Source: Devosia sp. (GTDB taxonomy: Bacteria; Pseudomonadota; Alphaproteobacteria; Rhizobiales; Devosiaceae). From it: a stretch of 64,000 bases of DNA. Below are positions 45,533 through 55,273 of this stretch, in pieces. The stretch is from positions 62,001-126,000 of the forward strand of contig NZ_JAQGJM010000027.1 of assembly GCF_028290625.1 (NCBI RefSeq). The letters are read 5' to 3'. The notes beneath the pieces were generated by a model. It made no database searches. It was given only the letters and a program-made list of their open reading frames with translations, and had not been told where the DNA came from. The position numbers and the translations under genes are program-made. The first letter of the stretch is position 1. The number at the start of each line of letters is the position of its first letter.

Positions 45533-48123
45533 CAGATTGCCTGGAGCTGTTGGGTGGCGCCGGCGGCGAGCACCGTGGAATTGTCGAAAGTCTTGGAAGC
45601 GAAGCCGGCCACCGAAAGTTCGCTTAGCTTGATCGAACCGCCGAGGACTTCGAGGATGACTTTTTCGCCCTCGCGGGTCAGCGTACCAAAGCCGGTGCCG
45701 GCCGACCAGAACAGGCGGTAGTCGCCACTGATTTGCGGCGCAAATGCTAGCGTTCCGCTAACGAAATCGGCACGCAGGCCCGAAAATGCGTTGACGAGCT
45801 GCCAGGCCGACATGGAGCGGGCGTAGTAGGAGCCGCATTCGATATCGTTCCAGGGATTGCGGCGCGAACCGTCGTGGCGGTTGCGGGCGGCGCGGACGAT
45901 GTCCCTGCCCTCCTCGACCAGGCCATGCATGATCAGGTGCGAGGCGGACATGTATTCGATGCCGGTCCAGACCTCCTCGGCGTAGGGCGCAGCGACCATG
46001 GGCTGGCGGATGCCTTCGGGGTAGGTGGCGATCAGCAGACCGCCCTCGTCCTCGAAAGCGTAGTTGCGGCCGGGGTTGAAGTGATTGCTGAGGTCCGGGC
46101 GGAAGTTGTTGGCGTGGACGGAAGTCAGCGCGGTTTTGACCTTGTCGGCGTCGAGGAAGCCACCAATGCCGGCGACTTCGGCGTGCCATTGACCGAGGAT
46201 CTGGTCGGAGATGCAGCCTTCACCCATCTGGTATTTGGCTTCGGAGAATTCCTCGGACCAATAGGTTTCCATGAAGCCATCGGCAAGCACGCCCGCGGTG
46301 CGGCCGACATCGAACGGGGTGAGCACGGATTTGTCGGAGAGGTCGATGTTCTGGATGAACCAGCGGCCGTTGAAGAGGTGTTCATTGATGTAGTCGGCGC
46401 CGGCCTTGCCGAGGCGAGCGGTCTTTTCGGCGAAGTCGGTATCACCGACGGCCTTGGCCATTTCGGCAGCGCCGAGGAGGGCGGCGACATACATGGAGGC
46501 GAGCCAAGAATTGGGCTCGAACAGTTCCATGTCCAGCGTGTGGTGCTGGCGGCCGGAGAGGATGCCGGTCTGGTTGGGGTCCCAGCGGTCGGGGTTCTGG
46601 TCGCTCCAGGCGTATTCCACGGCGCGTTTGACGTGGGGGAACCAGGTGCGGAGCCAGTCGGTGTCGCCCGAGAGTTTCCAGTCGCGGAAAGTCTTGATGA
46701 CGGCGCCGAAGTGGCCGTCGGCGCAGGGGCCGATGATGTCGAAGCTGGAGCCCAGGGGTAGTTTCTGGCGGAAGGTCAGGCCGCCGGAGGGGAGCTGGTT
46801 GAACTTGAATTCGGTCTCGCGTAGCGAGCGTTCGAGCGTCGGGAACAGGTGCGATAGCGCCTGCTGGTAGTTCCAGACGTGAGTGCAAGAACCCTCGCAC
46901 GAGCCGTCCTGGGTGTGCTGGCCCTCCCAGCCCCAGAGTTCGCCGCCTTCGAGGCGAATGACGGTGGCGGTACGCAGCAGAGCCAGGGTGGCGCTTGAGG
47001 CGTCCTTGACCTCGGCGGGCAGGGTGGTGCCGAAGAGGCCATCGCGGAAGGCGGTGGTCTGGGCGGCGAGATCGTTCCAGCGGGTCAGGGCATCGGTCGC
47101 GCTGGCGGTCGAGTCGGCCCATTGGGTGGCGTAGAAGTTTTTCCAGTTGGGGGTGGCTTTGTCGGGGATAATGCCATCGGGCTTGGGGCGGTAGGCCCAA
47201 TAGATATCGCCGTGCGGGAAGCTCCAGGAGATGACGAAGCGCACTTTTTTGGCTGTGCCGGCGGGGACAGTGACGCGGGCGCCGAGCGTGCCGTGCTCGG
47301 GCTGCATGCTCATGTGCTTGGACGCGCGGGGCTGATCGTAATGCCGGGCCGGGAGGCGGCCGGGGCGGGCGAACTCCTTCCAGTAGACGGCGAGGTCGTC
47401 GAACCACTGGCCACGGAAATGGTGGTCGGTGTGGTCGACATCCTCTGCATCGGTCGCGATGGTGAGGTCGCCGCGCTGCGTCTCGGGCAGGTCGGTATCG
47501 GACGAGGTCAGATGCAGGCTGGAAATGCCGTTCTGCTGCTTGAAGGTGTGCCTGCCGGAGTTGGAGAGGTAATTGCCCAGCGTTCCGGCCAGCGTGTAGG
47601 TCAGCTCGTCGGCGGTCGAATTGACGATTTCGAATTCGAACATGGCGACCGGCATGGAGCTGTCGCGGTCGTTGTGGGGAATGAAAGGGCTGAGCGCGGT
47701 CAGGCGGATATCGCCGGGGAAACGCTCGTCCTTGTAGACGAGGTCGGCGGTGGGAAAGCGACCGTAGAACTCGACTTCCTTGAAATGCGGAACGCCGGCA
47801 AGGGTCTGGCGATTGGCGCCGTGGCCGAAGCCGTCGAACATTTTTCGCACGGCGGGCGCGCCGGAGGGATTGAGGTCATAGGGGCCGTTGAGGACGCGGG
47901 CGTCGACCAATTGGCCATCCTTTTCCGCCTTGATGGCGAAATGGGAATAGCCGTTATAGCCCTGAATGCCGGGGCGGTTGCGGATCGACCAGTCGATCAG
48001 CCGGCCGCTGCCGGAGATGGAAAAGCCGCCTGAGCCAATGCCGCCGAGCGGAAAGGCCAGGTAACGGGTGCGCTGGCCCGTATAGGCAAAGCGCTGGTCG
48101 ATGGCGGCGAGGTCGTCCCACAT
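45532..48123 (-). CDS. GH116 glycosidase (beta-glucosidase / glucosylceramidase-like) (system C)
   Basis: An 863-residue family 116 (DUF608-type) enzyme. The N-terminal beta-sandwich domain starts FPLGGIGSGGFSISGSGRL and includes IPHNDRDSSMPVAMFEFEI. The (alpha/alpha)6 catalytic domain has the SCEGSCTHVWNYQQALSHLF region with the expected nucleophile glutamate and the GEGCISDQILGQWHAEVAGI region with the expected acid/base aspartate. No signal peptide is seen, so it acts inside the cell on imported beta-linked sugars. Known family members hydrolyse beta-glucosides, beta-xylosides or glucosylceramide. It is coupled to the ATPase gene. Confidence 0.9.
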   Translation of the reverse strand: MWDDLAAIDQRFAYTGQRTRYLAFPLGGIGSGGFSISGSGRLIDWSIRNRPGIQGYNGYSHFAIKAEKDGQLVDARVLNGPYDLNPSGAPAVRKMFDGFGHGANRQTLAGVPHFKEVEFYGRFPTADLVYKDERFPGDIRLTALSPFIPHNDRDSSMPVAMFEFEIVNSTADELTYTLAGTLGNYLSNSGRHTFKQQNGISSLHLTSSDTDLPETQRGDLTIATDAEDVDHTDHHFRGQWFDDLAVYWKEFARPGRLPARHYDQPRASKHMSMQPEHGTLGARVTVPAGTAKKVRFVISWSFPHGDIYWAYRPKPDGIIPDKATPNWKNFYATQWADSTASATDALTRWNDLAAQTTAFRDGLFGTTLPAEVKDASSATLALLRTATVIRLEGGELWGWEGQHTQDGSCEGSCTHVWNYQQALSHLFPTLERSLRETEFKFNQLPSGGLTFRQKLPLGSSFDIIGPCADGHFGAVIKTFRDWKLSGDTDWLRTWFPHVKRAVEYAWSDQNPDRWDPNQTGILSGRQHHTLDMELFEPNSWLASMYVAALLGAAEMAKAVGDTDFAEKTARLGKAGADYINEHLFNGRWFIQNIDLSDKSVLTPFDVGRTAGVLADGFMETYWSEEFSEAKYQMGEGCISDQILGQWHAEVAGIGGFLDADKVKTALTSVHANNFRPDLSNHFNPGRNYAFEDEGGLLIATYPEGIRQPMVAAPYAEEVWTGIEYMSASHLIMHGLVEEGRDIVRAARNRHDGSRRNPWNDIECGSYYARSMSAWQLVNAFSGLRADFVSGTLAFAPQISGDYRLFWSAGTGFGTLTREGEKVILEVLGGSIKLSELSVAGFASKTFDNSTVLAAGATQQLQAI

Positions 48124-48143
48124 TCTTGATGATCCTAGGAAAA

Positions 48144-49007
48144 TTAGCCCCTGATTCCGCTCATCGTGACGCCTTCGATCACGAATTTCTGGGCGAGCAG
48201 GAACAGGAGGACAACGGGCAATACGGCCATGCTCATCGCCGCCATCACCACCGCCAGGTTGCCCGAGCCGAGGTAGCCGCGCAGGATGTCCATGGCGAGC
48301 GGCAAGGTCATGGCGTTTTGCGGCCCGAGCAGGGCCTTGGCCTGGAAGTAATAGTTCCAGGTCTGGGTGAAGGTGATGATGGCGAGCGCCGAGAGCGCCG
48401 GGCGGAGCTGGGGCAGCGAGATGCGCCAGAAGATCTTGAGATAGCCGGCGCCATCCATCAGCGCGGCTTCCTCCAGCGCCTTGGGCTGGCTCTGCATGAA
48501 CTGGCGCATCAGGAAGACGCCAAAGCTGGAGGTGAGGTACATGAGCGCGAGCCCGATCGGCTTGTTGATCAGCCCGGTCTTGGCGTAACCGAGGAAGATC
48601 GGCAGGATGGTCACCTGCGCGGGAAACATCAGCCCGACCAAGAGGATGAAGAACAGGCTATCGCGCCCCGGAAACTTCAGGCGGGCAAAGGCAAACGCGG
48701 CGAGCGTGCAGGTCACGAGCTGGCCCAGCGTCACCACCACCGCGATCATCACCGAGTTCATGTAGATCTGGAGGAACGGCACGTTGGCCTTGAGCACCGC
48801 CGCGTAGTTCTTGAAATCCAGATTGGGCGGGATGAAGCTCGGCGGCATCTTGTAGGCGTCCGCGACGGTGCGGAACGACATGGAGAACAGCCAGGCAAAG
48901 GGCAGCAGCATGAAAATGCCGAGCAGGACCAGCACGGCGATGATTGCCCGATCGATCCAGCGGGCGGCCGCCTTGGTCTGCATGCCTTGATGTGCGGTTT
49001 TGCTCAT
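48144..49007 (-). CDS. CUT1 sugar ABC permease, MalG type (system C)
   Basis: A 287-residue permease with six membrane segments and the coupling loop LEEAALMDGAGYLKIFWRIS. It overlaps the MalF-type gene by four bases (ATGA) and ends 20 bases before the GH116 gene. Confidence 0.91.
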   Translation of the reverse strand: MSKTAHQGMQTKAAARWIDRAIIAVLVLLGIFMLLPFAWLFSMSFRTVADAYKMPPSFIPPNLDFKNYAAVLKANVPFLQIYMNSVMIAVVVTLGQLVTCTLAAFAFARLKFPGRDSLFFILLVGLMFPAQVTILPIFLGYAKTGLINKPIGLALMYLTSSFGVFLMRQFMQSQPKALEEAALMDGAGYLKIFWRISLPQLRPALSALAIITFTQTWNYYFQAKALLGPQNAMTLPLAMDILRGYLGSGNLAVVMAAMSMAVLPVVLLFLLAQKFVIEGVTMSGIRG

Positions 49008-49900
49008 TTGGACACCAACCAGCTTGAGGCAAGCATCTGCATGCCGGTGATGATCAGGATAACCACCGTCATCACCACGGCGACCGAGGCGGCGTAACCG
49101 ATCTGGAACGAGCCGAAGGCCTCCTCGACGATGTTGATCGACATTGACCGCGTCGTATCGCCGGGACCGCCCTTGGTCAGGATCCAGATTGATTCATAGA
49201 CTTGCAGCGCCCCGATGGAGGCATAGACCACGGCAAAGAACACGACCGGTGAAATCCAGGGCAGGGTGATGCGCCAGAACCGCCGCCATGGGGGCGTGCC
49301 GTCCATGATCGCCGCTTCCATGATGGTTTTTGGCACGCCCTGCAGCGCCGCGATGAAGATGACCATGAAGAAGCCGGTGTTCTTCCAAACGTCCATGAAC
49401 ACGATCGAGGGCATCGCTGTCTGCGCCGACGTCAGCCAGCGCACGGTGGGAAGGCCAAGCAGGTTCAGGTAATAATTGAAGATACCGCTGTCCTGGTAGA
49501 AATAACCCCATACGATCGACACGAAGGCGGCGGCGATGATCACCGGCAGGAAAAATGCCAGCCGGAAGAAATACAGCAGCCAGCCGGGCATCGACCGGTT
49601 CAGCGCCAGCGCCAGCAACAAGCCGACCGACACGTTTCCGGTGACCGCGAACAGCGTGAACTGCAGCGTATTCCAGAAAATCTGCACCGAGCGGCGGTCG
49701 GTAAAGAAGCGCTTGAAATTGTCCAGACCCACCCAGTGCGAGCCCAACTGCGGGTCGTAATAGGCAAAGCTTAGCACCACCGTGACGATCGCGGGCGCAA
49801 GCACAAAGGTCAGGTAGAGCAGCATGGCCGGGAACACCAGCACGTAGCCGGTGCGCATCTGGCTTGTTGCCAAATCGGAATGTCGTGCGGTGGTTGCCAT
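49004..49900 (-). CDS. CUT1 sugar ABC permease, MalF type (system C)
   Basis: A 298-residue permease with six membrane segments and the coupling loop MEAAIMDGTPPWRRFWRITL. It follows the binding-protein gene by 74 bases and is translationally coupled to its MalG-type partner. Confidence 0.91.
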   Translation of the reverse strand: MATTARHSDLATSQMRTGYVLVFPAMLLYLTFVLAPAIVTVVLSFAYYDPQLGSHWVGLDNFKRFFTDRRSVQIFWNTLQFTLFAVTGNVSVGLLLALALNRSMPGWLLYFFRLAFFLPVIIAAAFVSIVWGYFYQDSGIFNYYLNLLGLPTVRWLTSAQTAMPSIVFMDVWKNTGFFMVIFIAALQGVPKTIMEAAIMDGTPPWRRFWRITLPWISPVVFFAVVYASIGALQVYESIWILTKGGPGDTTRSMSINIVEEAFGSFQIGYAASVAVVMTVVILIITGMQMLASSWLVSK

Positions 49901-49974
49901 CTATGCCCCTGTCGGAAGCGGGGCGCATCGAAATGCGCCCCCTCCTTCGCCGTCCGGGAGGACCGTCGAAACTG

Positions 49975-51255
49975 TCAGGCGCCGAGCGAGGCTTTGAGCC
50001 GGGCGAACGAGTCGTTGAGCTCGGCATCCGCCTGCTTGCAGCCATCGGCGATCGACACTTCGCCGGCCATCATCGCAGTATAATAGCGGATGAAAATCTT
50101 CTCGACTTCGAGGAAGTTGGCGGGCGACGGCACCGCCTTGGCGTAGTCGAGCGTCTGGTAGTAAAGCGGCGCGCTCGGCGGGAAGGCGAGGAACTCGGGG
50201 AGTTCAGCGGCTGCCTTGGAGCCGGGCACGGAGCTGCCTGATTTTGCCACGTCGGCCTCGAGTTCCGGCCCGGTCAGCTCGGCGACCATAGCCTGCACGG
50301 CTTCCATGTTCTGCGCGCCCTTGGAGATACCGACAGCGCCGAAGCCAACGACGGTGGCCTGCGTGGTCTTCTGCGGCGGCGGCACGACGTCCATGTTGAG
50401 GTTGGCGTTGCGCACGTTGGGGATGATCCAGTGGCCGCGATTGATCATTGCCACCTGGCCAGCGAGAAACTGGTTGTCCATGGTGTCGCTGCCGGGGATC
50501 GGCGACGAGCCGTCGACATGGATGATGTCGTAGAGGAACTGCAGCACCTCGGCGACCTTGGGGTCGAGCATGTTGGAAGCCGACCAGTCGTCGTTGAGCA
50601 CCCCGGTGCCATTGGTGAAGAACCAGGGCTGGATGAAGAAGTTCTGGTTGGGAACCTCATAGCCCCATTGGCTGACGTTGCCCGAGCCGTCCTTGACGGT
50701 CAGCGCCTTGGCGGCGGCGCGGAAATCGTCCCAGCTCCAATCTGCCTTCGGATAGGCCTGGCCCGCCTTGTCGAACAGGTCGCGGTTATAGTTGACCATG
50801 ATGTTGTTCCAGGACGTCGGCACGAAATAGGTCTTGCCCTGGTACTTGCAGGCCTCGAACAAAGCCGGCGCGAAGTCGGAATAATTCGGGTTCTTGGCGA
50901 TGAAATCGTCGATCGGTTCCATCAGGCCGCGCGCCGCAAAGGTCTGGAACGTCTCGATGGCGGTGCCATAGATGTCGTATTGCGAGCTCGAGGCGAACTG
51001 GCCGATCACCTTGGTGACGAAATCGCCCCAGCCCGTCGAGATCGGGTCCATATCGACGCTGACCTGGAAGTTGGGATACTTCTTATTGAAGCGGGCGATG
51101 GCGTTGTTGGTGTTGGCGAGATCGGCGTCGCCGCCGTTCATCAGGATGCGGATGGTGCCCGAGGCATCCGACTGGCCGAGGGCGCGGCCGACACTGGCGG
51201 CGGCGGCCAAAGCTGCCGAAGACACCAGCAGGTTGCGGCGAGAAATATTGAACAT
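49975..51255 (-). CDS. Extracellular sugar-binding protein, probable Tat substrate (system C)
   Basis: A 426-residue family 1 solute-binding protein. Its N-terminus is MFNISRRNLLVSSAALAAAA, with a twin arginine followed by a hydrophobic stretch, so export by the Tat pathway is likely, unlike the binding proteins of systems A and B. The mature part has GTIRILMNGGDADLANTNNA and a late PLYYQTLDYAKAVPSPANF. The ATG at 51255 has GGGAGGACG upstream; the frame is open to 51390 but that stretch holds the operators. Confidence 0.9.
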   Translation of the reverse strand: MFNISRRNLLVSSAALAAAASVGRALGQSDASGTIRILMNGGDADLANTNNAIARFNKKYPNFQVSVDMDPISTGWGDFVTKVIGQFASSSQYDIYGTAIETFQTFAARGLMEPIDDFIAKNPNYSDFAPALFEACKYQGKTYFVPTSWNNIMVNYNRDLFDKAGQAYPKADWSWDDFRAAAKALTVKDGSGNVSQWGYEVPNQNFFIQPWFFTNGTGVLNDDWSASNMLDPKVAEVLQFLYDIIHVDGSSPIPGSDTMDNQFLAGQVAMINRGHWIIPNVRNANLNMDVVPPPQKTTQATVVGFGAVGISKGAQNMEAVQAMVAELTGPELEADVAKSGSSVPGSKAAAELPEFLAFPPSAPLYYQTLDYAKAVPSPANFLEVEKIFIRYYTAMMAGEVSIADGCKQADAELNDSFARLKASLGA

Positions 51256-51312
51256 GTACGTCCTCCCTGTGCGCCACTCCCCGGCGCGTTGTCGTTCCGC
51301 CGAGTTTTCGGT

Positions 51313-51402
51313 CGAAACGTTTCGTTTGTGTCGTCGAAAAAATCGCGGCTTTGGTTCCCAACCACGCCACGACGGTCTATTTGCTAACACGAAACGTTTC
51401 GT
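51313..51402. promoter_or_regulatory. Two perfect LacI-type operators
   Basis: CGAAACGTTTCG occurs at 51313-51324 and 51390-51401; the second extends to the 14-base palindrome ACGAAACGTTTCGT (51389-51402). The centres are 77 bases apart. Both lie between the divergent binding-protein and lacI genes. The central CG and the size match LacI-family operators, and the pair suggests looping. Confidence 0.9.
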
Positions 51403-51461
51403 ATAACAGCATTTCAGTAGGCCGCTGGCAAGAGGGTCTGCAAAAACGATTTGGAGGAAGC

Positions 51462-52466
51462 GTGGCCACCATCAAGGACGTGGCGAAATATGCCGGGGTC
51501 GCGATCTCGACGGCGTCGGCGGCGATCAACCGTTCGGCACCAGTCAGCGACGAGGTGATCGCCAAGGTCGAGGCGGCGGTGCGTGCCATTGGTTATGTGC
51601 CTCACGCCGCGGCCCAAAGCCTGCGCATGGGCCAGTCGCGGCTGATCGGTCTGATCCTTCCCGACATAACCAATCCGCATTTTGCCAATGTCGCGCGGGT
51701 GGTTGAGTCGGCTTGCCTTGAGGCCGGCTACATGGCCGCGGTCTATTCCACCAACGAGGATTTCGATCGCGAACGGCAAATACTCAAGATGATGCGGGCG
51801 CAGCGCGTCGCCGGCCTCATCATCATTCCCACCCGCTCCGACGCGGCACACGGCGCCCGCCTGGCCGGCGAAATCCATGTGCCAACGGTGCTCCTTGATT
51901 CCTACGTCAACGGATTGCCCTACGACGTGGTCAAACTGGACAATGTGCAGGCAGGGCGCCTTGCCACCGATTACTTGCTGGGTTTGGGCCATCGTCGCAT
52001 CGCCGTCACCACGGGCCGCGATAACATCGTTACCGGCGAAGACCGCCTCCAGGGCTATCTTGAGGCCCACGCCGCACTTGGCGTTCCGGTCGATCCGCAC
52101 CTTCAGATCACCGGCAAGTTCCTGCAGTCCGTGGCGCACGATAACACGCTCACCTTGATGCGACGCCCCGAGCCCCCCACCGCCATTTTTGCGCTGTCCA
52201 ACATGATGATGCTTGGTGTGCTCAATGCCTTGCGGGAGCTGAAACTGTCGGTGCCAGGAGACGTTTCGGTCATCGGCATCGACGACTTCGACTATGCCAA
52301 CATCATGAACCCGCCGCCCACGGTCGTGGCGGCGCCTGTAGCCGAAATGGCCCAAACCGCCATCGAACAACTGTTCGGGGAGATCCTCAACAAGTCACAG
52401 CCAACCATGGCCGTACGCCAGTTCGTGCCCGAACTAATCGTCCGCGAGAGCTGCCGTCGCATATAA
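51462..52466 (+). CDS. LacI-family regulator of system C
   Basis: A 334-residue regulator. The helix-turn-helix is VATIKDVAKYAGVAISTASA at the very N-terminus, the hinge is AAQSLRMGQSRLIGLI, and the effector domain ends near residue 330. The GTG at 51462 follows GGAGG by six bases and gives a standard LacI start, although the frame is open to 51351 through the operators. Two perfect operators lie before it, so it likely represses itself and system C. Confidence 0.93.
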   Translation: MATIKDVAKYAGVAISTASAAINRSAPVSDEVIAKVEAAVRAIGYVPHAAAQSLRMGQSRLIGLILPDITNPHFANVARVVESACLEAGYMAAVYSTNEDFDRERQILKMMRAQRVAGLIIIPTRSDAAHGARLAGEIHVPTVLLDSYVNGLPYDVVKLDNVQAGRLATDYLLGLGHRRIAVTTGRDNIVTGEDRLQGYLEAHAALGVPVDPHLQITGKFLQSVAHDNTLTLMRRPEPPTAIFALSNMMMLGVLNALRELKLSVPGDVSVIGIDDFDYANIMNPPPTVVAAPVAEMAQTAIEQLFGEILNKSQPTMAVRQFVPELIVRESCRRI

Positions 52467-52608
52467 AGGGGCTAGCGTCCGCCTTGGGCCCGGCAGTGGG
52501 CTGGCGGCTAATCGCCCGCCGACCTGGCCGCTCTTTCGAAAGTGGATATTGTAGGCTGAGCAGGACGTCGTGCAGAATTAGTTTGGCTCTACATCGGGGA
52601 GGATGGCC

Positions 52609-54399
52609 ATGCTTGAATGCGACCTGATCATGAAGGGCGGGGTGACTTCAGGCGTTGTGTACCCGAACGCCATTGCCGAGGTTGCCGAGACCTATCGGCT
52701 CCGCGACATCGGTGGCACTTCCGCCGGAGCGATCGGTGCGGTGTTCGCCTCTGCGGCCGAGTACCGACGACAAACGACCGCCCCCGGTGGCGACACTATG
52801 GCGGGCTTCAAGGCTATCCGGTCGGTCGCAAAAGAGCTTGGCACCGTCATGCAGTCCTTGTTTCAACCGAGTCCGCCGTTTCGCACCGTATTCTCGATTG
52901 CCATGGGATTTCTTGATCGCTCCAGCTCTGCCGGCCCGGTTCCTCCATTCCTCCGGCCGCTACTGGTCGGCTTCTGGTGGCAGTGGTCGGTAGCCCTGGC
53001 GGCCGGTATCGCGACGGGAGCCACTGGAGCCCTTAGCGGCAACGGCTGGTTGCTTGTAGCGACTGTGTTGCTCGGCATTATCGTATGTGCGGCTTTGGCG
53101 CTTGGCTTGGTCGGCCTGACACTGGTCAAACTCGTGGCCAAGGACCTGCCGAAATATGACTTCGGCATATGCAGTGGGCTATTCCAGGACAACCCGACGA
53201 AGCCAGGATTCACGGACTGGATTGCAGACAAGATCGACCTTATCGCGGGCAATGTCGATTCTGCCGGCAGGCCGCAGACACCCCTGACGGTCGGGCAATT
53301 GCTCGATCAGAACATTCGGGTCGCTGCCATGACCACCGATCTGTCCAGCGGGCGGCCTTACCAGTTGCCGCTCAAGGCTCGTTTACACCTTTTCAGCCGG
53401 ACTGAGTTTTCGGATTTGTTTCCGGAGCGTGTCGTCAATGCGCTGGCACTGGAAGAGAACAGATTCGAGACCGACACACCCGGATTGCCGAAGGATCTTT
53501 ACTGGTTGCCCGTCGATCGGGACTTTCCCGTCGTATTGGTTGCCCGCATCAGCCTGAGCCTTCCTGGACTGATCCAGGCTGTCCCGCTCTATCGCTTCGA
53601 CGACGGCGTCCGCACCGGCCCGGATGGTCAGGCAGAGATCCGGCGGTGCCTATTCTCCGATGGCGGTATTTCCAGCAACTTCCCGATCCACTTTTTCGAC
53701 GCCTTGCTACCCGCGCGGCCCACATTCGGAATCAGCCTCGGCAGCTGGGAGCAATCGCGCCACGGCGACGAGCGCGTCGTGCTGCCCAAGCTCTGGAAGC
53801 AGAGCTCCAACCTCCCGATCCGACCGATCAGAGGAGCGGTGGGTTTCCTGTTCGCGATCCTGGATGCCGCCAAGGACTGGCAGGACACGCTCCAATCGTT
53901 GTTGCCAGGCTATGCCGAACGTATTGTGGAAATTCGCCTGGATGGCGACCACGAGGGCGGATTGAACCTGAATATGGGGGCTGACGTCATCGCCAAGCTC
54001 TCCGAACTTGGTACGCTGGCAGGCAAAAAACTGGTGACGGAGTTCGACTTCGACGAGCATCGCTACAGGCGAGCTTTGTCGCTCTTGCCTGAGGTCGAGG
54101 AGAGCCTTGAGGGCTTCTCTGCGGCCTACGATGCGCCTCGTGAATCGGCGGCGTCCGGCCGCACCTATCAGGAAATCCTGACCGAATACGAGCCGAAGAG
54201 CTACAAGGGAAACTCCCCGCAATGGCGCAGAGAAGTATTGGACGCCTTTACCAACCGCCTGGCGACCATTGGCAGGGACGCCGCGATCGCACAGAAGGCG
54301 CCGGGTCGCAGGAGCGTTCGCAAAGGCGAAACCCCTGCGGTCGAGGCAAGCCTACGGCTGATCGCCGGGACCGATCGGGCTCCCAAGGACATGGGCTAA
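52609..54399 (+). CDS. Patatin-like phospholipase with internal membrane segments
   Basis: A 596-residue protein. The oxyanion-hole region is DLIMKGGVTSGVVYPNAI, the nucleophile elbow is G36-T-S38-A-G40, and the catalytic aspartate lies in SDGGISSNFP near residue 351, so the Ser-Asp dyad is complete. Between them, residues about 116-178 hold two to three hydrophobic segments (WWQWSVALAAGIATGATGA, then WLLVATVLLGIIVCAALALG), which should anchor the protein in the membrane. The ATG at 52609 lies six bases after GGGGAGG; the ATG at 52603 is too close. It stands alone without an obvious partner gene. It is probably a lipase acting on membrane lipids. Confidence 0.85.
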   Translation: MLECDLIMKGGVTSGVVYPNAIAEVAETYRLRDIGGTSAGAIGAVFASAAEYRRQTTAPGGDTMAGFKAIRSVAKELGTVMQSLFQPSPPFRTVFSIAMGFLDRSSSAGPVPPFLRPLLVGFWWQWSVALAAGIATGATGALSGNGWLLVATVLLGIIVCAALALGLVGLTLVKLVAKDLPKYDFGICSGLFQDNPTKPGFTDWIADKIDLIAGNVDSAGRPQTPLTVGQLLDQNIRVAAMTTDLSSGRPYQLPLKARLHLFSRTEFSDLFPERVVNALALEENRFETDTPGLPKDLYWLPVDRDFPVVLVARISLSLPGLIQAVPLYRFDDGVRTGPDGQAEIRRCLFSDGGISSNFPIHFFDALLPARPTFGISLGSWEQSRHGDERVVLPKLWKQSSNLPIRPIRGAVGFLFAILDAAKDWQDTLQSLLPGYAERIVEIRLDGDHEGGLNLNMGADVIAKLSELGTLAGKKLVTEFDFDEHRYRRALSLLPEVEESLEGFSAAYDAPRESAASGRTYQEILTEYEPKSYKGNSPQWRREVLDAFTNRLATIGRDAAIAQKAPGRRSVRKGETPAVEASLRLIAGTDRAPKDMG

Positions 54400-54522
54400 A
54401 GGTCGGCTCATGGTGCCGGGACCTGCCTGACCGCTCACGGCCCAATCTGGATATCGCCGGCGGCGGGCACCACTGCCTTGGCGATGTCGCAGAGATGTCG
54501 GTGGTGGCGCCCCCCGCACCCC

Positions 54523-54918
54523 TCACCGCACCAAAGCTGCGTGCCAGATGCCTTCGGCGCCGTCGCCCTTGACGTCGCCGGCCTTGTGATCGCCGCTAAA
54601 GCGGTAGAGCGGGTGACCCTTGAAGGCCCAGATCGGCCCGCCGTTGGCCTCGACCGGGGCGAAATTGCCGCTCGCCTTGGCGCCGTTTGCGGCGCGCTGC
54701 GGCGGCCAGGCCAGCCGGCACAGGCCATTGCAATTGGAAACGCCGGGACCGTCCTGGTCATAGACGTAGAGCGTGCGGCCCTGCCCGTCGGTCAGCATTT
54801 CGTGGCCGCCGACCGTCACCGACTTGATGACGCCGCCGGCATAGTTCGCCGCCATGGCGCCACCGGTCATCATGAGCGTCACGCTCGCCGCCGCCAGCAT
54901 TATCGAACGAATGGTCAT
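54523..54918 (-). CDS. Secreted-repeat protein (COG4315-like)
   Basis: A 131-residue secreted protein. The signal peptide MTIRSIMLAAASVTLMMTGG ends near GAMAAN. Two copies of the 'secreted repeat of unknown function' are present: GRTLYVYDQDGPGVSNCNGL then CRLAWPP, and GHPLYRFSGDHKAGDVKGDG then IWHAA. There is no lipobox cysteine. The role is unknown. It has 123 bases downstream to the patatin gene with nothing notable. Confidence 0.85.
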   Translation of the reverse strand: MTIRSIMLAAASVTLMMTGGAMAANYAGGVIKSVTVGGHEMLTDGQGRTLYVYDQDGPGVSNCNGLCRLAWPPQRAANGAKASGNFAPVEANGGPIWAFKGHPLYRFSGDHKAGDVKGDGAEGIWHAALVR

Positions 54919-55273
54919 CTCAACTTCCTTTCCCGTGAGGGGCGAAACAACTGTTCCGCATGGGAGAGACAACACCGACCGACCGCCCTTATTCCCTCCA
55001 CGCGAGAACGTGATCGGGGGCACTCCCGTGCCTGAGCCTTACCTCCTCGCCAACCTTCTCCGTAGCCGTATGCCTCCGCTCCCCTCCCTCGCATCACTTT
55101 GCCAATGCCGGACTAAACCCCCGCTCCGCGGTGTTGATGTGTCGACGGCCCATCGCGCGCTGCGCCGTCGACAAAGAGAGCGAGACAATTCCCGCGAACA
55201 TGAACGCGCCCATGGCGCCTTCCAGCCTCCTCGGCCTTGGCACTGCCGTTCCGCCCCACTAGCGGCACCGTCG
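54919..55273. other. Non-coding gap of 355 bases
   Basis: Between the secreted-repeat gene and the reductase gene I see no supported reading frame, RNA or repeat. It probably holds the promoter of the secreted-repeat gene (minus strand). Confidence 0.45.

Noticed and set aside
52609..54399. CBASS defence system based on the patatin gene
   Set aside because: CapV-type patatins come with a cyclic-nucleotide synthase; none lies nearby, and this protein has internal membrane segments.
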